Origin: Pseudomonas fluorescens | Lineage (GTDB): Bacteria; Pseudomonadota; Gammaproteobacteria; Pseudomonadales; Pseudomonadaceae | Length of the DNA: 64,000 bases | Reading direction: 5' to 3' | NCBI RefSeq assembly: GCF_005938625.1 | Contig: NZ_VCNJ01000008.1 | Location: forward strand, 62,001-126,000 | In this document: piece after piece, positions 8,855 to 17,555 of the stretch | How the letters are laid out: the number at the start of each line of letters is the position of its first letter | Position numbering within the stretch: position 1 is the first letter of the stretch | Position numbers and translations under genes: made by a program | The notes under the pieces: generated by a model | Seen by the model: the letters and a program-made list of their open reading frames with translations, nothing else | Database searches by the model: none | Told to the model about the DNA's origin: nothing

Positions 8855-10222
8855 TTATTCGAAGAGTGCGTCGAGGGCCTGTTCGAGGCGGGTCACGGCG
8901 ATGATCTGCAAACCCGGTGGGGATTCCTTCGGCGCATTGCCCTTCGGCACGATCGCCCGCTTGAAGCCATGCTTGGCAGCTTCCTTCAATCGCTCCTGCC
9001 CGCTCGGCACCGGACGCACTTCGCCGGACAGCCCCACTTCACCAAACACCAACAGATCATGCGGCAACGGTCGATTACGCAAACTCGACATTACGGCAGC
9101 CATCAGCGCCAGATCCGACGCCGTCTCCAGCACCTTCACCCCGCCGACCACGTTGAGGAACACATCCTGATCATGAGTCGGGATGCCGCCATGGCGGTGC
9201 AAAACGGCAAGCAACATCGCCAAACGGTTCTGATCCAGCCCCAGCGTCACCCGGCGCGGGTTGGCCAGATGACTGTCATCGACCAAGGCCTGCACTTCCA
9301 CCAGCATCGGCCGCGTGCCTTCCCACGTCGCCATGACCACACTGCCCGGGACTTCTTCCTGCGCACGGGTGAGAAAAATCGCCGAAGGGTTGGAAACCTC
9401 CTTCAGGCCCTTGTCGGTCATGCCGAACACGCCCAGCTCGTTGACCGCACCAAAACGGTTTTTCACTGCGCGCAGCAAACGCAAACGCCCATCGGATTCG
9501 CCTTCGAAATACAGCACGGTGTCGACCATGTGTTCGAGAACACGGGGACCGGCCAGCGCGCCTTCCTTGGTCACGTGGCCGACGAGGAAAATCGCCGTGC
9601 CGCTCTGCTTGGCATAACGCACCAGCAGCGCCGCACTCTCGCGGACCTGGGAAACGCCGCCGGGGGCCGATTGCAGCTGTTCGGTGAAGATCGTCTGGAT
9701 CGAGTCGATCACCATCACCTTGGGCTTTTCCTGACGGGCAGTAGCGATGATGGTTTCGATGCAGGTTTCGGTCATCACCCGCAGTTGATCCTGGGGCAAG
9801 CCGAGGCGGCGGGCACGCATGGCGACCTGCTGCTGGGATTCTTCGCCAGTGACGTAAAGCGCTGGCATGCTTTTGGCGAGGTTGCACAAGGTCTGTAACA
9901 GAATCGTCGATTTGCCGATGCCCGGATCGCCGCCGATCAACACCACCGAACCGTCGACCAGACCGCCGCCGAGCACGCGATCCAGCTCACCGGAAGCGGT
10001 GGAAAAGCGCGGAATTTCTTCGACGCTGACTTCCGCCAGCGTCTTGATCTGCGCCTGTTGCCCGGCCCAACCGGTGCGACCGGTCGGCGCTGTAGCGCCG
10101 CCGCTTTCGATCATGGTCTCGGTCAGGGTGTTCCAGGCACCGCATTCACCGCACTGCCCGGCCCACTTGGGAAAGGTTGCGCCGCATTCGGTGCAGCCGT
10201 ACATGCGCTTGGCCTTGGCCAT
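8855..10222 (-). CDS. radA: DNA repair protein RadA (Sms)
   Basis: A 455-residue branch-migration ATPase of recombinational repair. An N-terminal four-cysteine zinc motif (CTECGATFPKWAGQCGEC, from about residue 9) is followed by a RecA-like core with Walker A GGDPGIGKST, Walker B VMVIDSIQT, the RadA-specific KNRFG motif, and a C-terminal Lon-protease-like domain. The ATG at 10222 (MAKAKRMYGC) fits the family start better than 10237. Only about 45 bases separate it from the ankyrin gene stop upstream, so it may be read with or from within the katB-ankB unit, though its own promoter is likely. Confidence 0.96.
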   Translation of the reverse strand: MAKAKRMYGCTECGATFPKWAGQCGECGAWNTLTETMIESGGATAPTGRTGWAGQQAQIKTLAEVSVEEIPRFSTASGELDRVLGGGLVDGSVVLIGGDPGIGKSTILLQTLCNLAKSMPALYVTGEESQQQVAMRARRLGLPQDQLRVMTETCIETIIATARQEKPKVMVIDSIQTIFTEQLQSAPGGVSQVRESAALLVRYAKQSGTAIFLVGHVTKEGALAGPRVLEHMVDTVLYFEGESDGRLRLLRAVKNRFGAVNELGVFGMTDKGLKEVSNPSAIFLTRAQEEVPGSVVMATWEGTRPMLVEVQALVDDSHLANPRRVTLGLDQNRLAMLLAVLHRHGGIPTHDQDVFLNVVGGVKVLETASDLALMAAVMSSLRNRPLPHDLLVFGEVGLSGEVRPVPSGQERLKEAAKHGFKRAIVPKGNAPKESPPGLQIIAVTRLEQALDALFE

Positions 10223-10267
10223 CAGAACCCCCGACAAAAACCGCGATGATAACGCACGGGCCGCCGA

Positions 10268-10813
10268 TCAGCGCGGCGCGGCACTACGGATTTCGCCGCT
10301 GGCCAGACGCGCGGCGCTATTGCCCAACGGATCTTCGGCATTCAGGTCAGCGCCCTTGGCCTTCAGTGCATCGAGCAGTTCCAGACGCTTGAACAACCCG
10401 GCGTACATCGCCGCCGTCTGCCCGGCGCCGTTGCGCTGATCGGGGCTGCAATCGGTGGCCATCAGGCGCCGGGCGATCTGTACTTCACCTTTGAAAATCG
10501 CCCCCATCAGCGCCGTGTTGCCACGCAGGTCCTGGGCGCAGGCATCGGCGCCGGCAGCGAGTAACCGCTCCACCGCCGGCGCCTCACCGTGATAAGCCGC
10601 CAGAATCAGCGCGGTGTAACCCTTGCTGTCGCGGGTGTCGAGGGAATAGCCGGACTCGATGAACGTGTTGAGCATCGGCACATCGCCGCGCCGCGCCGCA
10701 TCGAAGTAATAGTCCTGCAACTGGGTCTTGATTGCCTCGGGACTCTGCTCGGCCGGTGCCGCCCACGTCGCGAACGACAGGCAGCCGGCCAACAGCAAAA
10801 GACAGATGCGCAT
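10268..10813 (-). CDS. ankB: Periplasmic ankyrin-repeat protein AnkB
   Basis: A 181-residue exported protein. A signal peptide (residues 1 to about 19, cut after TWA) precedes four to five ankyrin repeats with KGYTALILAAYHG and RGNTALMGAIFKG consensus blocks. It lies 57 bases downstream of katB on the same strand. In P. aeruginosa the katB-ankB pair is an operon, and AnkB is reported to be required for full catalase activity and peroxide resistance. The same partnership is likely here, because KatB also carries a signal peptide. Confidence 0.88.
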   Translation of the reverse strand: MRICLLLLAGCLSFATWAAPAEQSPEAIKTQLQDYYFDAARRGDVPMLNTFIESGYSLDTRDSKGYTALILAAYHGEAPAVERLLAAGADACAQDLRGNTALMGAIFKGEVQIARRLMATDCSPDQRNGAGQTAAMYAGLFKRLELLDALKAKGADLNAEDPLGNSAARLASGEIRSAAPR

Positions 10814-10833
10814 CAGCAGTCTCCTTGAACGAA

Positions 10834-10856
10834 ACGGGGCCTGACTCAGGCCCCGT
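10834..10856 (-). terminator. Hairpin between katB and ankB
   Basis: A perfect 23-base palindrome with 11-base GC-rich arms (ACGGGGCCTGA / TCAGGCCCCGT) sits in the katB-ankB gap. In the reading direction of katB it is followed by TTTCGTTC, a weak T tract. It may attenuate transcription into ankB or protect the katB message. Confidence 0.5.
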
Positions 10857-10870
10857 GTGCTACATCGATA

Positions 10871-12412
10871 TCAATCGACCAGTTTGGCCGCCAAGGCCTT
10901 GACCCGGCTCAGGTCGCCCTTGGCCACTTCCGTTACGCCAGTGCCGTATTCCGGATCAGCCTTATAAAGGAAGGACAGGATGATGTGCTTGCTCTCGTCA
11001 TCGGTGCTGGCCAACGAGCCACCGAAGCTGTCGATCAGGTCGCGGCGTTCTTTCTTGCTGAACGAGCGATACAGATCACCTGCCTGCTTGAAGTTCTGCT
11101 CACGCTGGATCTTCGCTTGCTGAGTGCTGCCCGACAGCGCCGATTGGCTGTAACGCGCACTGGGTGTCTCGTCACGGGGTTGCAGGCGGCTCGGCTGATA
11201 GTTCACCCCGCTGTTGCTGGCGCCGAAGTTCATCGCGCCATCCTGATTGCCATTGTTCACGGCAACTTTTGCCGCGTTGATTGGCAATTGCAGAGCATTC
11301 GCCCCCAGACGATACATTTGCGTATCGGCATAGGAGAACACTCGACCTTGCAACAAACGATCTTCGGAAGGCTCGATACCCGGTACGATATTCGCTGGCG
11401 CCATGGCCACTTGCTCGGTTTCCTGGAATACGTTTGCCGGATTACGGTTCAACACCATTTGTCCAACTTTTCGTTCAGGAATACCTGGCCAGATCTTGGT
11501 CGCGTCTAATGGATCGAAATCAAACTTGGACAAATCTTGTGGCTTCAGCACTTGAATGTACAAGTCCCATTTCGGGAATTTGCCTTTATTGATATTGCTC
11601 ACCAGATCATTGGTCATGTGACTGTAGTCTTGACCCTGAACTTTGGCGACTTGTTTTGGCGTGAGGTTATTAAGTCCCTGCAAGCTCTTCCAGTGAAACT
11701 TGACGTAGTGAACTTCGCCCTTGGCGTTTATCAACTTATAAGCATGCACGCCATTGCCATCCATCTCTCGATAGCTGGCGGGAGTTCCCGAGTTCGAATA
11801 CAACTCGGTCAGCGTACGAGTGGCTTCGGGTACATGCGAGAAGAAGTCGAATCGACGTGAGTCGTCATCGAGGTTAGTCCGGGGATCGGGTTTGAACGCG
11901 TGCACCATGTCGGGAAACTTGATCGCATCGCGGATAAAAAAGGTCGGGAAGTTGTTGCCCACCAGGTCCCAGTTGCCGTCGGCCGTGTAGAACTTGGTGG
12001 CGAAACCTCGTGGATCGCGCAGGGTTTCCGGCGAGTGATTACCGTGCACCACGGCAGAGAAGCGCACAAATACAGGGGTGCTCTGGCCGGCGGCGAACAC
12101 CTTGGCCTTGCTCAGGTCGCTGAGGTCGTTGGTCACCGTGAAGGTGCCATGGGCGCCAGTGCCGCGGGCGTGAACCACACGTTCGGGAATGCGTTCTCGA
12201 TCAAAACGCTGCAACTTCTGGATCAGTTGCACATCCTGCAGCAGCACCGGGCCGTTGGCGCCGGCGGTCTGCGAGTTCTGATTGTCGCCGACCGCTGCAC
12301 CGTTATCGCGGGTCAGCGGCGCGGCGTTTACGGAGAAGGTCAACAGGCTGGCGGTGAGTACACCGAGGGTGCGGCGACGGGGAAAAGCCCCCAATCCAAG
12401 TGCGGAAGTCAT
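10871..12412 (-). CDS. katB: Exported monofunctional catalase KatB
   Basis: A 513-residue clade-3-type haem catalase with a signal-like N-terminus (residues 1 to about 30, with an RRR cluster then a hydrophobic stretch ending VNA). Catalytic residues are visible: the His in ARGTGAHG, the Asn in LVGNNFPTFF, and the haem-ligand Tyr in RVFSYADTQMYRLG. AGAGGA precedes the ATG. The length equals that of P. aeruginosa KatB, which is peroxide-inducible through OxyR; I could not identify an OxyR site here. Bases about 11270-11830 are noticeably AT-richer than the rest of the gene, suggesting a mosaic origin. Confidence 0.95.
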   Translation of the reverse strand: MTSALGLGAFPRRRTLGVLTASLLTFSVNAAPLTRDNGAAVGDNQNSQTAGANGPVLLQDVQLIQKLQRFDRERIPERVVHARGTGAHGTFTVTNDLSDLSKAKVFAAGQSTPVFVRFSAVVHGNHSPETLRDPRGFATKFYTADGNWDLVGNNFPTFFIRDAIKFPDMVHAFKPDPRTNLDDDSRRFDFFSHVPEATRTLTELYSNSGTPASYREMDGNGVHAYKLINAKGEVHYVKFHWKSLQGLNNLTPKQVAKVQGQDYSHMTNDLVSNINKGKFPKWDLYIQVLKPQDLSKFDFDPLDATKIWPGIPERKVGQMVLNRNPANVFQETEQVAMAPANIVPGIEPSEDRLLQGRVFSYADTQMYRLGANALQLPINAAKVAVNNGNQDGAMNFGASNSGVNYQPSRLQPRDETPSARYSQSALSGSTQQAKIQREQNFKQAGDLYRSFSKKERRDLIDSFGGSLASTDDESKHIILSFLYKADPEYGTGVTEVAKGDLSRVKALAAKLVD

Positions 12413-12508
12413 ATCAGGATCCTCTGGTTTTTTTGCGGCGCATCCAGGTGCGCCAACCCAAGGCTAGAGGCCTGCGGCGTCGAACATAAATAGAAAGAAC
12501 GTAACGCC

Positions 12509-12607
12509 ATGATTGAAAAAATTGGCTTCATGATCAGCGAGTTACGCGATATTTCGCGCGCGATTGATGGCACTTTGCAAACTAATCGTCGATTGATGTG
12601 TCGATAA
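12509..12607 (+). CDS. Possible 32-codon small ORF, unverified
   Basis: An ATG-initiated reading frame of 32 codons lies in the gap between the divergent katB and mscL. The predicted peptide is amphipathic ([20 protein letters not shown] at its start). The upstream AAAGAA is a poor ribosome site. It could be chance; nothing else in this 286-base gap was recognised apart from the two promoter regions. Confidence 0.15.
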   Translation: MIEKIGFMISELRDISRAIDGTLQTNRRLMCR

Positions 12608-12698
12608 AAACGGGCTTTGTAAGAAGGTGTTTCGCGCAGGACGCGTTTTGCTGATTTACACTGCGTACACCAAACTCATCTGTAACAAGGAAATAACT

Positions 12699-13112
12699 AT
12701 GGGCGTGCTAAGTGAGTTCAAGGCCTTTGCGGTCAAGGGCAATGTGGTCGACATGGCCGTCGGTATCATCATCGGTGCCGCCTTCGGCAAAATTGTTTCG
12801 TCGTTTGTTGGTGACGTGATCATGCCGCCAATCGGCCTGCTGATCGGTGGGGTGGACTTCAGTGATTTAGCCATCACGCTCAAAGCCGCCGATGGCGCTG
12901 CGCCTGCGGTGGTGATGGCCTACGGCAAATTCCTCCAGACAATTCTGGACTTCGTGATCGTCGCTTTCGCGATCTTCATGGGGGTCAAAGCCATCAACCG
13001 TCTCAAGCGCGAAGAAGCCGTGGCCCCTACCCTGCCACCGGTTCCGACCAAGGAAGAAGAGTTGCTGGGCGAGATCCGCGACTTGCTCAAGGCCCAGAAC
13101 ACTCGGCCCTGA
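12699..13112 (+). CDS. mscL: Large-conductance mechanosensitive channel MscL
   Basis: A 137-residue inner-membrane channel that opens on hypo-osmotic shock. The N-terminal [20 protein letters not shown] block, TM1, the periplasmic loop, TM2 ([17 protein letters not shown]) and the cytoplasmic [13 protein letters not shown] helix are all intact. Length is normal. AAGGA lies 7 bases before the ATG at 12699; the longer reading from 12627 has no ribosome site. A terminator shared with the convergent fprB follows. Confidence 0.97.
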   Translation: MGVLSEFKAFAVKGNVVDMAVGIIIGAAFGKIVSSFVGDVIMPPIGLLIGGVDFSDLAITLKAADGAAPAVVMAYGKFLQTILDFVIVAFAIFMGVKAINRLKREEAVAPTLPPVPTKEEELLGEIRDLLKAQNTRP

Positions 13113-13131
13113 CCTTTTGCACGATAGAAAC

Positions 13132-13155
13132 AACGGCGCCTTCGAGGCGCCGTTT
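13132..13155. terminator. Bidirectional terminator between mscL and fprB
   Basis: A stem AACGGCGCCT / AGGCGCCGTT around a TCG-type loop with AAACA on one side and TTTGTTT on the other can stop transcripts from both convergent genes. Confidence 0.85.
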
Positions 13156-13157
13156 GT

Positions 13158-13934
13158 TTACCAGTAGTTTTCCACCGCCACCTGCCCGGGCCGGCGAGTC
13201 AGGCTGAGGCTCATATGGCGTTTTTTCAGCAACGCGCGCGTGTCATCGATCATTTGTGGATTGCCGCACAGCATGACCCGCGAGTGGTCCGCTGACAGTT
13301 TCACGCCCGCTGTGCGCTCCAGCTCACCATTTTCGATCAATGTGGTGATGCGCCCGTGCAGTGCACCAGGATGCGCTTCGCGCGTCACCGTCGCGATGAA
13401 CTGCAATTTGTGCGCATATTCGCTGAGGTATTCACGCTGCAAGAGTCCGTCAATCAGCGCCTGATAGGCCAGCTCCCGCGCTTCACGCACGCTGTACACC
13501 AGAATGATGCGCTCGAATTTTTCCCAGACTTCGAAGTCCTGCAGTATCGATAAAAACGGCGCCACCCCGGTGCCGGTGGATAACAGCCACAGATCCCGCC
13601 CGTCGACGAAGCGATCAAGGGTCAGGTAGCCGAATGCCTGACGATCCACCAGCAACGTGTCGCCGACCTGCAGCCGACTCAGCTCACTGGTGAATTCACC
13701 GCCCGGCACGACGATGGAAAAGAACTCGAGAAACTCGTCAAAAGGCGACGACACCATCGAATAGGCACGCCACACGATGCTGCCATCAGCCTTGCTCACA
13801 CCCAGCCTGGCGAACTGCCCGGCGCGGAAACGAAAACCGGCATCGCGGCTGGTGCGCAAGGTAAACAGGCTCGGGGTCAGGGGTTGGACATCGAGCAACG
13901 TCTGCGTGGTGTATTTCTCTGCGCTGGCAGTCAT
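13158..13934 (-). CDS. fprB: Ferredoxin/flavodoxin-NADP+ reductase, FprB type
   Basis: A 258-residue FAD-dependent reductase of the bacterial Fpr family. It shows the FAD-binding RAYSMVSSP motif, the STGTGVAPF NADP-binding loop, and the MLCGNPQMIDDTRALL block near the C-terminus. The protein ends in an aromatic residue (VENYW), as in the subclass with a C-terminal tryptophan. The ATG at 13934 has GGAG 6 bases upstream. Gene order next to mscL matches PA4615 of P. aeruginosa. It supplies electrons to ferredoxin or Fe-S proteins; the exact partner is unknown. Confidence 0.85.
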   Translation of the reverse strand: MTASAEKYTTQTLLDVQPLTPSLFTLRTSRDAGFRFRAGQFARLGVSKADGSIVWRAYSMVSSPFDEFLEFFSIVVPGGEFTSELSRLQVGDTLLVDRQAFGYLTLDRFVDGRDLWLLSTGTGVAPFLSILQDFEVWEKFERIILVYSVREARELAYQALIDGLLQREYLSEYAHKLQFIATVTREAHPGALHGRITTLIENGELERTAGVKLSADHSRVMLCGNPQMIDDTRALLKKRHMSLSLTRRPGQVAVENYW

Positions 13935-14132
13935 GGGGAACTCCATTGAACGATTGCCGACAGTGTCGCGCAAACTAACTGGTCTAAACACTGATGATTG
14001 GTAATGACATTCGATGATTTAATCCTCTCGGTATTATTTATCAGATGACAAGATCAATATAAACATCGTTCACCCTAAGAACGCTTTATGGATATTTGGC
14101 TATCTGCAATCTCGAAAAAATTTAAAGCCTAT

Positions 14133-14150
14133 TGTAGGAAACATCCTACA
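14133..14150. promoter_or_regulatory. lux-box-like palindrome upstream of the LuxR solo
   Basis: TGTAGGA-AACA-TCCTACA is a perfect 18-base palindrome 67 bases upstream of the preferred luxR start. It resembles the Vibrio lux box (ACCTGTAGGATCGTACAGGT) in its TGTAGGA arm and size, so it may be the binding site for autoregulation. Confidence 0.45.
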
Positions 14151-14216
14151 CTTCGTTGCGTGCCGGATCCTTTGGATCCATTCGGCGCCCCCGCAACGTC
14201 ATTGGAGTGTTCAAAG

Positions 14217-14930
14217 ATGGAAACGTGGAAGGAGTCACAGTTAAAACGACTGACATTTGCCAAAGGAGTAGAGACCGCATATCCGATCTTGTTGCAATTC
14301 GCTGAAAATCTCGGTTTCAATTATTGCGCGATTTCGGTTGTTTCACTTCATCGCGACATGCCTCTTAAAACCTTGCAAATCAACAACTACCCTGACGATT
14401 GGAATACTCAATACGAAAAAAACAATTACAGCAAAGTTGACCCACTGATAGCACACTGCAATCACTCGATGACGCCAATTATCTGGTGCGAGTCGGTATT
14501 CGCAGATACCCGACAGTTATGGCAAGGATTGCAGCATCACGGCCTGCAACATGGCTGGTCACAGTCGTTCCATCATGAGCAAAGCGGCTTGTGCAGCATT
14601 ATCAGCCTGGCGCGCAAACACTGTGCGATCAGTCCTCTGGAGCTGTATGAACATTTTGGTTATATGTTCTACGCCACCAGTCACTTGAGTGAACTGTTTG
14701 CCCGGACGCTGCCGCGAGAGTCTCTCAAACCTCGCCAGCCGCACCTTTCGCCACGAGAACTGCAGGTTCTGCAACTGTCTGCGGTTGGCAAGACCGCTTA
14801 TGAAATCTCGAAAATCCTCAGCCTGAGCGAGCGCACCGTGAACTATCACGTGCAGAACGTCATCGAGAAGCTCAACGTCTGCAACAAGATTTCCGCTGTC
14901 ATCGCGGCCGCCAGAGCCGGGATCATCTAG
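14217..14930 (+). CDS. LuxR-family quorum-sensing regulator (solo)
   Basis: A 237-residue protein with an N-terminal autoinducer-binding domain (about residues 15-160) and a C-terminal GerE/LuxR helix-turn-helix (residues 170-235, LSPRELQVLQLSAVGKTAYE). The invariant AHL-pocket residues are all present: W and Y in NYPDDWNTQYEKNNY, the DP pair in KVDPLI, the W in PIIWCE and the G in LQHGWSQ. The ATG at 14217 has GGAG 9 bases upstream and gives the family length; an ATG at 14088 would add 43 unmatched residues over the palindrome at 14133. No luxI gene is in the window, so it probably senses signals made elsewhere or by neighbours. Confidence 0.88.
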   Translation: METWKESQLKRLTFAKGVETAYPILLQFAENLGFNYCAISVVSLHRDMPLKTLQINNYPDDWNTQYEKNNYSKVDPLIAHCNHSMTPIIWCESVFADTRQLWQGLQHHGLQHGWSQSFHHEQSGLCSIISLARKHCAISPLELYEHFGYMFYATSHLSELFARTLPRESLKPRQPHLSPRELQVLQLSAVGKTAYEISKILSLSERTVNYHVQNVIEKLNVCNKISAVIAAARAGII

Positions 14931-15108
14931 TCGATCCAGCCTTGCTCCCCATAGAAAACTTGCGGGTAATGAAGAAGAAAAAACCGTACCATTCGAGACC
15001 CTCCTGAGTGATGACGCGAACGTTAAGCGTTGCATTTCACTCGGCCGGTTCCGCTGCACAATGTCAGAGCTGCGGAACACCCCGTTGATTACCCTGAGTC
15101 CCCGCCCC

Positions 15109-16233
15109 ATGCCTTTGCTTGATACGCCCTTCGCCCAACTTGATCTGATCCGCCAGCCAGAACAGCAGAACGAACCGCTGCAAGCCTTCGATGCCGCCGA
15201 CGAATACCTGCTCAACCATCTGGCGGCGCAGCAACCGACGGCCGACACGCGCGTATTGGTGCTCAACGACAGCTTCGGTGCTTTGGCTGCCAGCCTGCTC
15301 GGCAAGGTCGAGGTCAGCAGCAGCGGCGACTCCTTCCTGGGTTTTCAGGGGCTGGAGAAAAACCTGCTGCGCAATGGCCAGGCGTTCGATGCCATTCGCG
15401 GTATCCCGGCCAGCGAGCCATTGGTCGGACCGTTCGACCGGGTGCTGATCCGCGTGCCGAAAACCCTCGCGTTACTGGAAGAACAATTGATCCGCTTGCA
15501 AGGGCAGCTCGCGCCCGGTGCCGAAGTGATCGCAGCGGCCATGGTCAAACACCTGCCACGCGCCGCCGGTGATCTGCTTGAACGCTACATCGGCCCGGTA
15601 CAAGCCTCGCTGGCGGTGAAAAAGGCGCGGCTGTTGATCGCCACGCCGGAAGCAAAAGCCCCGGCTGTGTCGCCCTACCCTTCGCGGTATCGGCTCGACG
15701 AGCCGGCGATCGAGTTGCTCAACCATGCCAATGTGTTTTGCCGCGAAGGCCTGGACATCGGCACGCGCGCCTTCCTTCCGCATCTGCCGAAAAACCTTGG
15801 CAGTGCCCGAGTCGCCGATCTGGGCTGTGGCAATGGCGTGCTGGCCATCGCGAGTGCCCTGCAAAATCCCGATGCGCATTACACAATGGTCGACGAATCG
15901 TTCATGGCAGTGCAGTCGGCTAGCGAGAACTGGCGCGCAGCACTGGGCAATCGCGAGGTGATCGTGCGGGCTGGCGACGGTCTGGCCGGACAGGAACCGC
16001 AATCACTGGACGTGGTGCTGTGCAATCCGCCGTTCCATCAACAGCAGGTGGTTGGCGACTTCCTCGCCTGGCGCATGTTCCAGCAGGCGCGCGAAGCATT
16101 GGTGGTGGGTGGCGCGCTGTACATCGTCGGCAACCGTCATCTGGGTTACCACAGCAAACTGGCGCGGCTGTTCCGCGGCGTCGAGCAAGTGGCCGCGACG
16201 CCGAAGTTCGTCATTCTCAAAGCGCGCAAGTAA
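15109..16233 (+). CDS. rlmG: 23S rRNA (guanine-N2) methyltransferase, RlmG-like
   Basis: A 374-residue class I SAM methyltransferase with a degenerate N-terminal RsmC/RlmG-type domain and a C-terminal catalytic domain. It has the SAM loop VADLGCGNGVLA near residue 236 and the LCNPPFHQQ motif used by guanine N2 methyltransferases. E. coli RlmG, which modifies G1835 of 23S rRNA, is about the same length. The ATG at 15109 (MPLLDTPFAQ) is preferred to 15061 because homologues begin there. RsmC is the main alternative. Confidence 0.82.
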   Translation: MPLLDTPFAQLDLIRQPEQQNEPLQAFDAADEYLLNHLAAQQPTADTRVLVLNDSFGALAASLLGKVEVSSSGDSFLGFQGLEKNLLRNGQAFDAIRGIPASEPLVGPFDRVLIRVPKTLALLEEQLIRLQGQLAPGAEVIAAAMVKHLPRAAGDLLERYIGPVQASLAVKKARLLIATPEAKAPAVSPYPSRYRLDEPAIELLNHANVFCREGLDIGTRAFLPHLPKNLGSARVADLGCGNGVLAIASALQNPDAHYTMVDESFMAVQSASENWRAALGNREVIVRAGDGLAGQEPQSLDVVLCNPPFHQQQVVGDFLAWRMFQQAREALVVGGALYIVGNRHLGYHSKLARLFRGVEQVAATPKFVILKARK

Positions 16234-16249
16234 ACCTTCAGGCAAAAAA

Positions 16250-16269
16250 AACCCTCCGTGAGGAGGGTT
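16250..16269. terminator. Bidirectional terminator after rlmG
   Basis: AACCCTCC-GTGA-GGAGGGTT follows a run of seven A residues, so the hairpin has a T tract when read on the minus strand and serves the convergent cydP-like gene too. Confidence 0.8.
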
Positions 16270-16306
16270 GCAAAGCCGTACCCGAAGGCGCCGGAACGGG
16301 GATGAT

Positions 16307-16474
16307 TCAGTGCGTGGTCAGGCCTGCCGCATTCATGAACATGCGCATCAGGCTGGCGGCGATAAACAGCACGCCAACACTGCCGACCCAGATCAAGGCC
16401 AACCAGCCGAGCCGCTGCCACAGCGGTTTTTTTTCGGCTTCTTCAATGTCGTGCAGGGAATGTTTGCCGGTCAT
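16307..16474 (-). CDS. cydP: CydP-like small oxidase subunit (DUF2474)
   Basis: A 55-residue ORF starting at ATG 16474, with AGGA 8 bases upstream. It has a charged N-terminus (MTGKHSLHDIEEAEKKPLWQ), one transmembrane helix (WLALIWVGSVGVLFIAASL) and a short tail. It lies just downstream of cioB in the same direction. A DUF2474 protein, proposed as a small subunit named CydP, occupies this position in many Proteobacteria. Its role in the oxidase is inferred from analogy with CydX. Confidence 0.78.
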   Translation of the reverse strand: MTGKHSLHDIEEAEKKPLWQRLGWLALIWVGSVGVLFIAASLMRMFMNAAGLTTH

Positions 16475-16515
16475 TGTTGCGATCCTCAGTCAGATCGATG
16501 GCGCCGCTACCGACG

Positions 16516-16542
16516 CCATCGCGGGCAAACCCGCTCCCACAG
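16516..16542. repeat. Single REP-like unit, CGGGCAAACCCGCTCC type
   Basis: CCATCGCGGGCAAACCCGCTCCCACAGG forms one imperfect hairpin of a third REP subtype, placed between cioB and the cydP-like gene; only one copy is present. Confidence 0.6.
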
Positions 16543-16544
16543 GT

Positions 16545-17552
16545 TTAGTGATAGCCGTCTTCGTGGGTGACCTTGCCGCGGAACACGTAGTAGCTCCAGA
16601 AGGTGTAACCCAGAATGAACGGGATGATGAACAGCGTGCCAACCAGCATAAAGCCCTGACTTTGCGGCGGTGCGGCGGCGTCCCAGATCGAGATCGACGG
16701 CGGCACGATATTCGGCCACAGGCTGATGCCCAGACCGCTGTAACCCAGGAAGATCAGCACCAGCGTCAGCAGGAACGGCATGTAGTTGGCGTTACGCGCC
16801 ACCGCGCGGATCAGGCCGTACATCGTCACCAGCACCAGAATCGGCACCGGCATGAACCAGAACAGGTTTGGCATGCTGAACCAGCGCGAGGCAATTTCCG
16901 GGTGAGCCAGCGGCGTCCACAGGCTGACGACACCCATCACCGCCAGCAGCACGAACGCCAGAGGGCGGGCCAGATTGTGCATCTGCTCTTGCAACTTGCC
17001 TTCGGTTTTCATGATCAGCCAGGTGCAGCCGAGCAAGGCATACGCCACCACCAGCGCGGCGCCGCAGAACAGCGTGAACGGCGTAAGCCAGTCCAGTGAA
17101 CCGCCAGCGAACTGCCGATTGACCACCGGCAAACCGTCGATGAACGCCCCCAACGCCACGCCCTGGAAGAACGTCGCCGCCACCGAGCCACCGATAAACG
17201 CCTTGTCCCACAGATGCCGCTTGTCGTCCTTGGCCTTGAAGCGGAACTCGAAGGCCACACCGCGGAAGATCAAACCGATCAGCATGAAGATCAGCGGCAG
17301 GTACAAGGCCGACAACACCACCGAATAAGCCAGCGGGAATGCGCCGAACAACGCCGCGCCGCCCAGTACCAGCCAGGTTTCGTTGCCGTCCCAGACCGGC
17401 GCGACAGTGTTCATCATTACGTCACGGTCGACTTTGCCGGGGATGAACGGGAAGAGAATCCCGATGCCCAGGTCGAAGCCGTCCATGACCACGTACATCA
17501 TGATGCCGAAGATGATGATCACGGCCCAGATCAGCGGAAGATCAATACCCAT
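16545..17552 (-). CDS. cioB: Cyanide-insensitive quinol oxidase subunit II
   Basis: A 335-residue polytopic inner-membrane protein of the CydB family. It shows the family signatures GFDLGIGILFPF, VWDGNETWLVLGGAALFGAFP and the C-terminal PFILGYTFWSYYVFRG. Length equals CioB of Pseudomonas. It starts 3 bases after the cioA stop, so the two are translationally linked. With CioA it forms a cytochrome-bd-type terminal oxidase that reduces O2 using ubiquinol. Confidence 0.96.
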   Translation of the reverse strand: MGIDLPLIWAVIIIFGIMMYVVMDGFDLGIGILFPFIPGKVDRDVMMNTVAPVWDGNETWLVLGGAALFGAFPLAYSVVLSALYLPLIFMLIGLIFRGVAFEFRFKAKDDKRHLWDKAFIGGSVAATFFQGVALGAFIDGLPVVNRQFAGGSLDWLTPFTLFCGAALVVAYALLGCTWLIMKTEGKLQEQMHNLARPLAFVLLAVMGVVSLWTPLAHPEIASRWFSMPNLFWFMPVPILVLVTMYGLIRAVARNANYMPFLLTLVLIFLGYSGLGISLWPNIVPPSISIWDAAAPPQSQGFMLVGTLFIIPFILGYTFWSYYVFRGKVTHEDGYH

Positions 17553-17555
17553 GGC

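Noticed and set aside
14088..14216. Longer LuxR start at ATG 14088
   Set aside because: It would add 43 residues with no family match and place the lux-box-like palindrome inside the coding region; ATG 14217 has a good ribosome site.
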